Shown here piece by piece: positions 16,491 to 26,765 of a stretch of DNA of 64,000 nucleotides (position 1 is the first letter of the stretch; every line of letters begins with the position of its first letter). The notes beneath the pieces were generated by a model, which saw only the letters and a program-made list of their open reading frames with translations, was not told the DNA's origin and did not search any database. The translations under genes and the position numbers were made by a program. Origin of the DNA: Flavobacterium branchiicola (GTDB lineage: Bacteria > Bacteroidota > Bacteroidia > Flavobacteriales > Flavobacteriaceae); the NCBI RefSeq assembly GCF_018383905.1, contig NZ_JAGYWA010000001.1:515518-579517 (forward strand). The letters run 5' to 3'.

Positions 16491-19400
16491 ATGACCCAAT
16501 TCCAAAAACGCCATCGTATTATTGCTACTTTTTTCCTGTTGATTTTTTTTCCAACACTTTTACCAAATAATTTATTTGCCACTAATAATGGCCCTAACTC
16601 TTTTGAAGCTGCAAATTTCGAACCTGTTGATGCCGCTGATATGGTAAATTTAGTAACAGGAGATATGTCATATGTACTTCCGTTATTAAATGTTCCCAGT
16701 CCAGAAGGAGGTTATCCTTTGGCATTATCAAATCATGCAGGAATTGCAATGGCTCAAGAAGCTTCTTGGGTGGGACTTGGATGGAGTTTAAATCCAGGAG
16801 CAATTAATAGGAGTGTTAATGGCTATCCAGATGATATAGAAATAGGTAATGATAATACATTTATATATGATCAGGGAGGAACAGCAAATTATTATGATGC
16901 TGGAGTCGGGGTAACTTTTTATAATGTTAGTGCGGGTTTAGGAGCTTACTGGGGTTCTAACAAAACTTTTGGAGGAAGTGTTTCATTAGGCTTAGGGGGC
17001 TATGCAGTAACTGTAGGCACAGGAACTTTTGGTCCTACTGTAGGACTTGGTTATGGTGGTAGTCTTGACAATGTAGTCTCAAATATTTCTACCGGAGTGT
17101 CATTTAATTCATTAAAAGACCAAGGCTCGTATATGGGACCACAAGGAACGGGGGCTAGCTCCAATTTAGGATCATTTTCACTAAACAATTATGACGTACA
17201 AACATCCTCAGAAAATTATAGCATGGGGATTGCTGGTTTTTACTTTTATTATGGTCACACTAAAGTAAAATATAGTTTGTTTGAAGAACAAATAAAAAAA
17301 TATACTGGAATATTATACCCAAATAGCGGATCTGATTTAGGATTAAATCATGATGTAAATAAATTAGTTATTTATAATGATGGGGTTAGCAATATTTCCG
17401 ACTTGGGTGATTCAACAAAAGATTACTTGAATGACAACGTTTTACTGCCAAATTACGACAAGTATAAAGTTCAAGCTCAAGGACTTTCAGGATCTATAAC
17501 ACCTGCATTCACATCAGAAACGAAATTAAAACATGAGAATATATTTACAGGAGAATATACAACTATAACGAATGGCTCAAACAGTTATAATGTTCCTAAT
17601 CAAAGTATATTTTACAATACTTTAAATAATGATGATACATCTTTAAAATTAAATAATAAAATTTTCTTTGAATTTGAAAATACAAATTCTTCTTTTCTTA
17701 GAATTGATCGATCTATACTTAAAAGAGATATAGATCGTGAAAACCAAGATCCTAATATTTTAAGTGCCGGATATCAAACTTATCTTGGTCAAAAATATGC
17801 CAAGACTCAAAAAACAGATAAGTTTAGCGAAACTTCTACAAATGAAAATATTGCGCTAAAAGTTGATGCCAGAACTAATCGCAAAAGAACAGGGAAATCT
17901 GTTGAAGTTTTTACAAATTCACAAATTTTATCTGGAACTTCAGCGACTGGAGGAACGTTTATCGAAGCGAATAATTTAAACAGAAACCAACCTGAAATAT
18001 ACAGACCTGAATCAATTGGTGGATATAGAATTACTGATATCGACGGTAAAGTATATCACTATTCTTTACCTGTAATTAATTTTGAAATTTGGTACAAAAA
18101 TTTTATTGTCCAAACAAATGAAGATTCTAAATTTATGGAAAGGGAATCAAATGTCCCATATGCAACTGACTGGCTGCTGACCGCTATCACTGGACCTGAT
18201 TACGTCGACACTAATGGAAATAATAAAGTTGATTCTCAAGATTATGGATATTGGGTTGAATTTGATTATGGCAAATGGTCTGATGGTTATATCTGGAACG
18301 GAAGTACAGGAAATTATGATATCGTTAAAGGAAGTACAGGAAACGATGATAGATATGAATATTATAGAGGTAGAAAACAAATTTATTATCTAGATGCCGT
18401 AAAAACCAGAACACATACTGCCTATTTTGTAAAAAGCTTACGAAAAGATGCTCAATCTGATGCTTTTATGCGATATACAACTCAAGCACCTAATAGCATT
18501 GGGTTTGACAAAAATTCAAGTCCCAAAAAATTTACATCAAACTTATTGCAGTTTTACCAAGCAGGACCCGTTATTTCCAATTATGGATTACCATCAACAT
18601 ATAAAGAAAATAATGTTGCAAAAAAAGTAGGATCTGTAAATGGATATAAAGCTTCATATAGATACGCTGATTTTCCAGCACAATATTCATTAAAATTAGA
18701 CAAAATTATACTCCTGAAAAATGATAAAAATATAAGCATTAATAAAGCATCTGGAGCAGCACTAACTTCTAATAAAAAAGCATTTTTATATGAAAACAGA
18801 GGATTTCAGGTTTTATCTTGCTTGATTGAAGACAGCCCTGGAAGCCCTGGTTACCACACAATTGGCAATCTAAATGGGACCTATTTGGCTGATATAAATA
18901 CCAATATTAAAGAAATTGCAATACACCAAAGCGAAAAAGTTATAGATGCAAATGATGTTACAAGTTCAAGTATTGAACAAAATGCAGAAAAAATAATTAA
19001 TTTCCAATATGATGCTAATTATTCCTTAATGCCTAATTCGTTTCATTCTTCTGCAGGAAATAAAGGGAAGTTAACATTAAAAGCTGTTGAGTTTTTAGGC
19101 CATCAAGGTATTGCTTGTATACCTAAATACCAATTTAATTATAATAATCCGTCTACATCTTTTAACGTTAACAACGAAGATGGTTGGGGATATAATAAGT
19201 TAGACCCTACGGCATGGTGCCTCAACGAAATAACAACTCCAATGGGCTCTAAAATGAACATCCAATATGAATCGGACGATTACAATGCCGTAGCTGCAAA
19301 ATCATATACTTTAACTGGAACTCCAAATTATGGAAAAGGTGGAGGCATAAGAGTAAAAGAAATAAGCTACTCAGATGGAATTAACATTACTAATAAAACC

Positions 19401-21221
19401 AATTATTATTACAATCAAAATGGTTTCAATAAAAATCCTTTAGACACAAATTATAAATCGTCTGGAGTAACCTCATTTGTTCCTTCAAAAGACTTTATGA
19501 TTTTACCATATGCTTCTGAACTTCCTCCTCCTGTTATCATGTATAGCAATGTCTCAGTGGAGGAATCAAATGCTGATAATAATATGCTCTCAAAAACAAA
19601 TTATAGTTTTGAGACCCTTACCAATTATAGCAAAAATTCAGGCTCTGTCTATAACATTGGAAACTATCTAACCATAAATAAGATACAGGATGAAGCAACA
19701 ATCATTCCTAATAACGCTGTTGATTTACGATTTACAAAATATGATATCAAAAACAGAATTAACAACTTAGGACGTTTACTTTCTGCTAAAAAGTACAACA
19801 CAAAAAATCAGACTTCCTATTCACTCAAAAATGAATACCGTGTTTCGACTGATTCACAAGATGAATTTGGAACTAAACAAGAATCCTTTTTATCACTTTA
19901 CAATATTGTCCCTGGCAAACAATATTACACGGTTAATTCTGTAAGTAAAACTTCTTATCCAAACCAATTAATAAAAACTACCAATACTCAAAAAGGCTAT
20001 ACAAGTAGCATAACGTTTGACAAATTTGATTTATTAACTGGTTTAGCACTAGAAACTACCACAACTACAAGTGATGGAAAAACAATAAAAAATAAAATTG
20101 TTCCTGCTTATACCAAACCTGAATATTATAATATGGGATCCAGAGTAGACGATTTCCAAAACAAAAATATGTTATCTCAAACTGCTGCCAATTATATTTA
20201 CTTAAAAGAAAGCTCTTCTTTTAAAATAACAGGAGTTGATATTACCACATGGAGTAATATCTGGGCTTACAAAGATATTTCCGGTAATATAGTAGAACCC
20301 TCCAATACAAAAGAAAAAATCTGGAGAAAACACAAGTCTTATGTTTGGAACGGAAGTAAAGATGCTAATGGGATTTATTTAAACTATACAGATACACAAA
20401 CAACCAAAGATGATGGATTTAGCTGGTTAGTACCTTCAAGAGCTGGACTCGATGTTGGACAAGCTGCTCAATGGAAACAAGTTTCAGAAATTACACTATA
20501 TGATCATTATTCAAACCCTCTTGAAGTAAAAGGCATAAATAAAAATTATGTCAGTAGCAAGATGGGGAACTTTGATTCTAAATTAACCGTAAGCGGAAGT
20601 GCTCGCTACGGTGAAATCTTTTATTCTAGTGCAGAAACTAATAACGGAATCTGGGTCGATCCCGAAATATCAGTTACTAGCACATCTATGTTGAGTGGCG
20701 TGACTTCCCACACAGGTAAGCAGTCAGTTGAAACAACATCAACATCAAAAATGACAGTATCAATGAAAAATGATGAACATAGATCTGGTAAATACAAAAT
20801 ATCTATTTGGGTTGAAAAGAGTAATAGCCCAAAAGCAGTTATAAAAATAAATGGTAATGCAATCCCTCTTGTTAATGATAACATTATTGCTGGAAATTGG
20901 CAACTTAAAACTGCTTATGTGCAACTTCCTAAAACAGCATGCACCATTGATTTTTGCTCTCTTGATGCTTCAAAAGTGTATTTTGATGATCTTATGATTC
21001 GTCCAGTTTCTTCTTCTATAGTAGGTTATGTATATAATGACTGGGGAGAATTAACTTATACAATAAATAATAGTGGGCTAGCAACTAAATTTGAATATGA
21101 TGCTGCTGGTAGAGTTATAAAAACATCTATTGAAGTAGTAAATGATGCTGTAAATGGTGTGACAACAGGAGGATTCAAAGTAGTAAAAACCAATATATAC
21201 AATAATAGATATTTAAATTAA
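16491..21221 (+). CDS. Large secreted YD-repeat protein (RHS scaffold, first half)
   Basis: 1576 residues with a Sec signal peptide (RIIATFFLLIFFPTLLPNNLFA). Soon after come VDAADMVNLVTGDMSYVLPL and WVGLGWSLNPGAINRSVNG, the typical opening of Bacteroidota RHS/YD proteins. A Gly-rich stretch (~residues 140-215) follows, then long beta-rich YD-type sequence, a jelly-roll-like segment at ~1390-1510 (IKINGNAIPLVND, VYFDDLMIRP) and a final YD repeat (KFEYDAAGRVIKTS) near 1530. There is no RHS core or toxin tip. The next gene, seven bases downstream, supplies both, so the two proteins probably build one shell together. No T9SS C-terminal domain is evident. Confidence 0.85.
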   Translation: MTQFQKRHRIIATFFLLIFFPTLLPNNLFATNNGPNSFEAANFEPVDAADMVNLVTGDMSYVLPLLNVPSPEGGYPLALSNHAGIAMAQEASWVGLGWSLNPGAINRSVNGYPDDIEIGNDNTFIYDQGGTANYYDAGVGVTFYNVSAGLGAYWGSNKTFGGSVSLGLGGYAVTVGTGTFGPTVGLGYGGSLDNVVSNISTGVSFNSLKDQGSYMGPQGTGASSNLGSFSLNNYDVQTSSENYSMGIAGFYFYYGHTKVKYSLFEEQIKKYTGILYPNSGSDLGLNHDVNKLVIYNDGVSNISDLGDSTKDYLNDNVLLPNYDKYKVQAQGLSGSITPAFTSETKLKHENIFTGEYTTITNGSNSYNVPNQSIFYNTLNNDDTSLKLNNKIFFEFENTNSSFLRIDRSILKRDIDRENQDPNILSAGYQTYLGQKYAKTQKTDKFSETSTNENIALKVDARTNRKRTGKSVEVFTNSQILSGTSATGGTFIEANNLNRNQPEIYRPESIGGYRITDIDGKVYHYSLPVINFEIWYKNFIVQTNEDSKFMERESNVPYATDWLLTAITGPDYVDTNGNNKVDSQDYGYWVEFDYGKWSDGYIWNGSTGNYDIVKGSTGNDDRYEYYRGRKQIYYLDAVKTRTHTAYFVKSLRKDAQSDAFMRYTTQAPNSIGFDKNSSPKKFTSNLLQFYQAGPVISNYGLPSTYKENNVAKKVGSVNGYKASYRYADFPAQYSLKLDKIILLKNDKNISINKASGAALTSNKKAFLYENRGFQVLSCLIEDSPGSPGYHTIGNLNGTYLADINTNIKEIAIHQSEKVIDANDVTSSSIEQNAEKIINFQYDANYSLMPNSFHSSAGNKGKLTLKAVEFLGHQGIACIPKYQFNYNNPSTSFNVNNEDGWGYNKLDPTAWCLNEITTPMGSKMNIQYESDDYNAVAAKSYTLTGTPNYGKGGGIRVKEISYSDGINITNKTNYYYNQNGFNKNPLDTNYKSSGVTSFVPSKDFMILPYASELPPPVIMYSNVSVEESNADNNMLSKTNYSFETLTNYSKNSGSVYNIGNYLTINKIQDEATIIPNNAVDLRFTKYDIKNRINNLGRLLSAKKYNTKNQTSYSLKNEYRVSTDSQDEFGTKQESFLSLYNIVPGKQYYTVNSVSKTSYPNQLIKTTNTQKGYTSSITFDKFDLLTGLALETTTTTSDGKTIKNKIVPAYTKPEYYNMGSRVDDFQNKNMLSQTAANYIYLKESSSFKITGVDITTWSNIWAYKDISGNIVEPSNTKEKIWRKHKSYVWNGSKDANGIYLNYTDTQTTKDDGFSWLVPSRAGLDVGQAAQWKQVSEITLYDHYSNPLEVKGINKNYVSSKMGNFDSKLTVSGSARYGEIFYSSAETNNGIWVDPEISVTSTSMLSGVTSHTGKQSVETTSTSKMTVSMKNDEHRSGKYKISIWVEKSNSPKAVIKINGNAIPLVNDNIIAGNWQLKTAYVQLPKTACTIDFCSLDASKVYFDDLMIRPVSSSIVGYVYNDWGELTYTINNSGLATKFEYDAAGRVIKTSIEVVNDAVNGVTTGGFKVVKTNIYNNRYLN

Positions 21222-21228
21222 TCAAGTT

Positions 21229-24200
21229 ATGAAAAGATACATATACATATTACTGTACATAATCGGTTTTTTAAATTTCACTATCGCCTATTCTCAAGAC
21301 TCGAATAGCAAACCCGCTGCTACACAAAGAATTATAGATCCAGAACCAGGAGATTGTGAGGAATATGAAAAATACGGATGGTTTTATGACAATGATGGTG
21401 ATGGAGCCGGAGATCCCAATTATTCTCAAATGGCCTGCACAAGGCCATCTGAAAAGTGGGTCAGCAACAACAATGATTGCGATGATAACAATATAGATAT
21501 AACTTATTATGTTTGGTATTACGACAAAGATCATGATAGATTTGGTGATCCCAATTATCCAGCATATGGTTGCAATCCGCCTACAGACTATGTTGCTAAT
21601 AATTTGGATTGTGATGATAATAATAAAGATATTAACCCTAATACAAAATGGTATCTAGACACTAACGGAGATGGAATTGTATCTGATTTAGACGGCTCGC
21701 CAATCATAAGCTGTACCAAACCAACAGGTAATTATTATTCCTTAGCTACAGATAAAAACAATCATTGGATACATGAAATTACTTACGATATAAAAGGAAA
21801 AGCAATAGGAGCTTCAAGAAGTTATTTTAATAATTTAGCCAAACCTTATGTTAGTTTAGTAAAAGATTTTGCATGGGATAAAGTTTGGGGTACCGAAACA
21901 ATTTATGACAGTTCTGGCAGGCCAGATAAAACATCCTTTGTAGCGCCATCACCTCTCAATACATTTGACAAAACAAATTTTTTAAAAAGTAATGCAGAAG
22001 CAGCTGCAGGGTCTTCCCCTGCAAATCTTTCGCTTACAAATATTACCTCAAATAATGACTATAAAGCAACACAAACCATAACAGCAAACGGCGTAGTAAG
22101 TTCTGGATTAAGCGTTACTTTAATGGCACCTTCTGTCACTTTAAGTGAAGGATTTAGCATTACAGCTACTCCCGGAAGTGTTTTTAAAGTTGTAGCCAGC
22201 TACTTATCAGATAATTCTGCCAACACAAATCTAGCAAATTATTACAGTGATAATAATACCGATGAGCCATATCAGGCTACAGCAACGCATCCTTTTTCTC
22301 AAATAAATTATGATTCGCTAGATCCTGAAAATATAATAAATGTTGTAGGAGGAAATAAAGTAAATGGAGAATGGAAAACGGATTATTCGTATACAGTTCC
22401 AGCGGCACAGGAAATGTATTATGTATATGGCACCTCTTTTTTTGATGCTCCCAATATTGAATCATATGTTTCAAAAAAAGAATATCCACAATATGATAAT
22501 TTTGGTCTTTCTGCATACTTTTTAAAGGTTATAACATCAGAAAGCAACGTTCTCTCTCCCGAATCTATACCTGGGGCTAATTTTAATATTATGATGCAAC
22601 TAGGAGCATACATATATGCTGTAAAGGCAAATTCACCATTAGAACGAGGAAAATTATACAAAATGATCATAAATGGTGAAACTAAAATAGTTCAGGTTTT
22701 TAACGAAATAAGCTATAGAAACACAACCGGAATAAATAACATCGATGTAAACAATCCTCTGACAATTTTAGCTGGCAGTTGGGATACTTTTAGCGAAATA
22801 AATGTATTAAACCAGACTATTAATGTATCAAATAATACAAATTACTTAATTGCTGATTTAAAATGTGTTAAAACAATTTCAATTGATGCAAATGGTGTAG
22901 AAAATGTTTCATTTACTGATGTTGAAGGAAAAACATTGGCAACTGCAAAATCTGGCGGAACAATATCTTATCCGGTAAAATCGTTAATTGGTCCTCAAGG
23001 GTATGTAGATATACATTTGCCTATAGGTTGTGGAGGAAGTATTAATTTCTTAGGAAATTCATCGTTGTATAATGTTTATGATTTGAAAACAGGAAATCTA
23101 TTAACTGTAAAATCTAATATACCATCTGGAGTTTATAGAATTGAATTAATAAATAAACCAATTTCAGCATTAGGAATAACTTATATCAATAAAACAGATA
23201 AAAGTATTAACAATGTTGTAGCCGAAGATCTTGGAGTTACTTACAATGTGAATTATTATGATTATGCTGTGAATATTTACAACAAAACCGGTCAATTAAT
23301 AAAATCTATACAACCTAATGGCTATACGAATAACACTTCAATAGTTGACAGTCCTCCCCATATGACTAGTTCAAATTTCTCATCAACATATAGTTACAAC
23401 TCTCTTGGGCAGTTAGCCACAGTTACTAGCTCTGATGAAGGAATAAGCAACTTTGTTTATAGAAAAGACGGTAACATTCGTTATTCTCAAAGCGCTCTGC
23501 AGGCAAAAAATTCTCAAGTTTCTTATACCAATTATGATAGTCTTGGCAGGCCTATAGAAAGTGGTGTAATTACTGATGTCTCAGGAATATGGAATATCGC
23601 TTCAACTTCAGCAGATACTGATGCAACAATATCAACAAATACTTCTGAAAGATTATTCGCAATTTACGACTATCCAGAAAACGTTACAAATGATGACAAT
23701 TCACTACCAACACCATATTCTCTAACCATTCCACCTGCATTAAGCCTAGCAACTTTAGCACCTTCTTTGGCTAGTTTACAAAACAATCTGTCAGGAAATC
23801 TTGCCATAACATACAAAGCAGACGCAGGCAATACAATAAATAGCATAACTTGGTACAGTTATGATTCTTATGGTAGAACAGAATGGATTGCTCAATATAC
23901 TGATGGTATTGGCATCAAAACTACTTATTACGAATATGATTATAATGGAAATATTAAAAGAACGTTGTTTCAAAAAAACAATGCTTCAGAACAGTTTATA
24001 CATCAATACACTTACGATTCTAACAATGGAAAACTAACAACAGTACAAACGGCAACGAATTTATCCCCTGAAAACTTTACGACTCATGCGGACTATACGT
24101 ATTATAAAACTGGCGAATTAAAAAGAGTAAACATTGGGCAAGGAATACAAGGTCTTGATTATGTATATACCCTAGGAGGACAGCTTAAAAGCATTAATCA

Positions 24201-26046
24201 TCCTAATTTAGATGCATCTAAAGATCCAGGAGGAGACAGTAATGATGTATTTGGTTTAACGCTTGATTATTATCCAAGTGATTATCTAAGAACGGGAAGA
24301 AATATAACTTCTTCTCCAACAGCTGGTGCAGATTATAACGGAAATATCAAAGCTGCCCGTTGGACCAATAAAGGCTTTAATGAAGATTTTTCTGGCGGAA
24401 CCGCTAAACCAAAAGCATACTTATATAATTACAATCGTAACAATTGGCTAGCTAATGCCACATACGGAAACGCAGATGCAAATAGTTCCATAATAACTCC
24501 TTCCAACAATTATAAAGAAGGTGATCTTACTTATGACCCTAATGGTAATATTTTGACCCTGAAACGCAGCAATGCCTTAGGTAATATGCAGGATGATCTA
24601 AATTATGGTTACTATTCTGGGAAGAATCAATTAAATTATGTTAAAGATAATATTACTAATTCTCCGACCAATTCTGCTGATCTTGGTAACCAAAATCAAA
24701 ATAATTACAAATATGATGAAATTGGTCAATTAACACAGAATATTTCCGAAAACTTAAAGTATCTTTATACCACACAAGGACTGGTTAGTGAAATACAAAA
24801 AGATAACCGCACACTTGTAAAGTTCTTATACAATGAAAGGGGACAATTAGTAAAAAAAGAAAACTATTCAACTGCCAATCCTTATGGTTTAGATAAGACT
24901 ACTTTTTATGCTTTAGATCTTTCTGGCAATGCGTTGGTTATTTATAATTTTTCAAATAGCGGGGCATTACTTTCAAGAGAAAATAATATTTATGGTTTGA
25001 GCCGTTTAGGGAATTGCAACAGTACAGCCCCAAACGTATTTAACTATGAGATTACAGATCATTTAGGAAATGTTAGAGCTATAGTGAGCAAGCCTTCCAA
25101 CGGTAATACAACGCAGTCATCTGTTGATTATTATCCTTTTGGAGAACAATTACCTGGCAGGAGTGTATCTACAACAAATTCTCGATATGCGTTTCAAGGA
25201 CAAGAACTTGATCAGGCAATAGGAATGGAAGCTTTCCAGCTTCGCCTTTGGGATGGAAGAATTGGAAGATGGCTACGCCCAGACCCTGCTAAACAATTTG
25301 CAAGCCCCTACTTAGGAATGGGTAACAATCCTATTGGAATGATTGATAATGATGGAGGAATTGCTAGTCCAATTTACGATATAAATAATGGAGAGTATTT
25401 AGGAAATGATAGCACTGGCTTTCTTCATGATGAGGTTTTATTTATGGACAAGAACAAGTTTAATCGTCTCAAAAGAAGTGGTAAAAAAGGAATTATTAAC
25501 CATAATGTTGCTACGAAAAACAGTGTCTCAATTGTAGATTTAACAAATGATTTTAAAAGCATATTACTATTTCAAAAAGCAACAACTCACATCGCTATCG
25601 TACTCCATAAGTTTTATTACCATGAAGACGTATATAAAAAATTACTAAAACGTAGGATAGAAGTTTCATCAAAATATGGTTTGACTATCGATGCATATGA
25701 TCTGACTACGAGACATGATGAACACACATTTGGAATTACTCTAGCATCTGTCATTACTCAAAATTTTGATAAAAGATCAGTACTAAATACTGCTCCAAAT
25801 TTATTTTCAAATTTTGAACATGAATTTAGAGGACATACTTTTTGGCATGAAATAAAAAACCCATACCCTTCTGCCGGGATGTGGCCACGCGTTGATTTAC
25901 ATAAATGGTACGAACATCAAATGATTTATAAAATGCAAATGGAAAGTCTTAATTTTAGATTTGTAACTGGTTCTTATCGCGACCATATAATAGATGCCTA
26001 TAATACTAACAAAAATCTAGTGGAAAAATATGATCCAAAAAATTAA
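21229..26046 (+). CDS. RHS repeat-associated core protein with putative toxin tip
   Basis: 1605 residues with signal peptide (YILLYIIGFLNFTIAYSQ). Residues ~45-155 hold three MopE/thrombospondin-3-like calcium-type repeats (DNDGDGAGDPN, then DCDDNN twice). A segment near 285-320 resembles the coat-hanger-stack linker of Bacteroidota surface proteins. YD repeats run from ~720, and the RHS core lies at ~1277-1352 (DHLGNVRAIV, VDYYPFGEQLPG, IGRWLRPDP). The last ~230 residues are variable and contain HEFRGHTFWHE (H1531, E1532, H1536, H1540), a possible metal site resembling but not equal to HExxH. The next gene overlaps by 17 bases and is the candidate immunity gene. Confidence 0.88.
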   Translation: MKRYIYILLYIIGFLNFTIAYSQDSNSKPAATQRIIDPEPGDCEEYEKYGWFYDNDGDGAGDPNYSQMACTRPSEKWVSNNNDCDDNNIDITYYVWYYDKDHDRFGDPNYPAYGCNPPTDYVANNLDCDDNNKDINPNTKWYLDTNGDGIVSDLDGSPIISCTKPTGNYYSLATDKNNHWIHEITYDIKGKAIGASRSYFNNLAKPYVSLVKDFAWDKVWGTETIYDSSGRPDKTSFVAPSPLNTFDKTNFLKSNAEAAAGSSPANLSLTNITSNNDYKATQTITANGVVSSGLSVTLMAPSVTLSEGFSITATPGSVFKVVASYLSDNSANTNLANYYSDNNTDEPYQATATHPFSQINYDSLDPENIINVVGGNKVNGEWKTDYSYTVPAAQEMYYVYGTSFFDAPNIESYVSKKEYPQYDNFGLSAYFLKVITSESNVLSPESIPGANFNIMMQLGAYIYAVKANSPLERGKLYKMIINGETKIVQVFNEISYRNTTGINNIDVNNPLTILAGSWDTFSEINVLNQTINVSNNTNYLIADLKCVKTISIDANGVENVSFTDVEGKTLATAKSGGTISYPVKSLIGPQGYVDIHLPIGCGGSINFLGNSSLYNVYDLKTGNLLTVKSNIPSGVYRIELINKPISALGITYINKTDKSINNVVAEDLGVTYNVNYYDYAVNIYNKTGQLIKSIQPNGYTNNTSIVDSPPHMTSSNFSSTYSYNSLGQLATVTSSDEGISNFVYRKDGNIRYSQSALQAKNSQVSYTNYDSLGRPIESGVITDVSGIWNIASTSADTDATISTNTSERLFAIYDYPENVTNDDNSLPTPYSLTIPPALSLATLAPSLASLQNNLSGNLAITYKADAGNTINSITWYSYDSYGRTEWIAQYTDGIGIKTTYYEYDYNGNIKRTLFQKNNASEQFIHQYTYDSNNGKLTTVQTATNLSPENFTTHADYTYYKTGELKRVNIGQGIQGLDYVYTLGGQLKSINHPNLDASKDPGGDSNDVFGLTLDYYPSDYLRTGRNITSSPTAGADYNGNIKAARWTNKGFNEDFSGGTAKPKAYLYNYNRNNWLANATYGNADANSSIITPSNNYKEGDLTYDPNGNILTLKRSNALGNMQDDLNYGYYSGKNQLNYVKDNITNSPTNSADLGNQNQNNYKYDEIGQLTQNISENLKYLYTTQGLVSEIQKDNRTLVKFLYNERGQLVKKENYSTANPYGLDKTTFYALDLSGNALVIYNFSNSGALLSRENNIYGLSRLGNCNSTAPNVFNYEITDHLGNVRAIVSKPSNGNTTQSSVDYYPFGEQLPGRSVSTTNSRYAFQGQELDQAIGMEAFQLRLWDGRIGRWLRPDPAKQFASPYLGMGNNPIGMIDNDGGIASPIYDINNGEYLGNDSTGFLHDEVLFMDKNKFNRLKRSGKKGIINHNVATKNSVSIVDLTNDFKSILLFQKATTHIAIVLHKFYYHEDVYKKLLKRRIEVSSKYGLTIDAYDLTTRHDEHTFGITLASVITQNFDKRSVLNTAPNLFSNFEHEFRGHTFWHEIKNPYPSAGMWPRVDLHKWYEHQMIYKMQMESLNFRFVTGSYRDHIIDAYNTNKNLVEKYDPKN

Positions 26047-26608
26047 ATTAATTCTTTTTATAATATTATTAACATTGTCCAGCTGTTCTAATCATGAATT
26101 AACGGATGAAACCGAAATATTTTTTATAAAATATAGTCTATACCTTAAAAGTAATCCAGATAGTGATTCTAGTTTGCCTCCATCTTACGATATTACTTTT
26201 AAATTTAGAAATGGTTCTAAAAAAGATATAGTATTCACCTCTAAAGCAAACAAATATGATAAAACAAAGTCAAGTTTATATTTATTAGATACTCTACAAA
26301 ATGCAATAATACCTATTTATTCTGGTTCAAGAAATATTGTAAAGCAGAATAGTTCTTGCGAAATCGATGCAAGTATTAATATCAGAGATTATAAAAAATA
26401 TTTTAATTTAAAAGATACTTTTTTCAATAAAATTGATTACATGTCAGATAAATTATTACTTGATAAAATATTTGTTGATATGATGAATAGATCTATAATA
26501 ATTTATGAACAAGACTCTTCTGACATTGGACAATATAAAATGTTAAACAAAAATGTAACTCCTATACAAAAAGATAAAATAATAAAAATTCAAAAAGAAA
26601 GGTTATAA
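26030..26608 (+). CDS. Lipoprotein, candidate immunity protein for the upstream RHS tip
   Basis: 192 residues with type II signal peptide (LILFIILLTLSSC). The mature part has a beta-rich look (YDITFKFRNGSKKDIVF) and matches no family I can name. The start overlaps the RHS toxin gene by 17 bases, the usual arrangement of toxin and immunity genes, and the DNA is more AT-rich than the housekeeping genes. A periplasm-facing lipoprotein immunity factor would suit a toxin acting in the periplasm or cell wall. This role is inferred from position only. Confidence 0.75.
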   Translation: MIQKIKLILFIILLTLSSCSNHELTDETEIFFIKYSLYLKSNPDSDSSLPPSYDITFKFRNGSKKDIVFTSKANKYDKTKSSLYLLDTLQNAIIPIYSGSRNIVKQNSSCEIDASINIRDYKKYFNLKDTFFNKIDYMSDKLLLDKIFVDMMNRSIIIYEQDSSDIGQYKMLNKNVTPIQKDKIIKIQKERL

Positions 26609-26633
26609 TTATGAAAAGTCTTGAGATAAATTA

Positions 26634-26657
26634 CCCGATAGCGCGGATTTACAATTC
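26634..26657. repeat. Short direct repeat, copy 1 (CCCGATAGCGC type)
   Basis: CCCGATAGCGCGGATTTACA begins a 24-base unit sharing 20 of 24 positions with 27007-27030. The two copies bracket the 70-codon gene. Confidence 0.6.
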
Positions 26658-26765
26658 GTGCCTACAACAATAAGACACATTATAAATTATTAAATATAAA
26701 AGCTTTAGGTTATATAACTTTTATTAAAACAGTGGCAAAAAAAAATAAAATACCAAAAATAAACT

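Noticed and set aside
25816..25851. A classical HExxH zinc-protease site in the RHS tip
   Set aside because: The spacing is HExxxH, so it is reported only as a possible metal site.
16491..26046. The two large proteins as type IX secretion cargo
   Set aside because: Both have Sec signal peptides, but neither ends in a recognisable T9SS C-terminal sorting domain; the second ends in the toxin tip.
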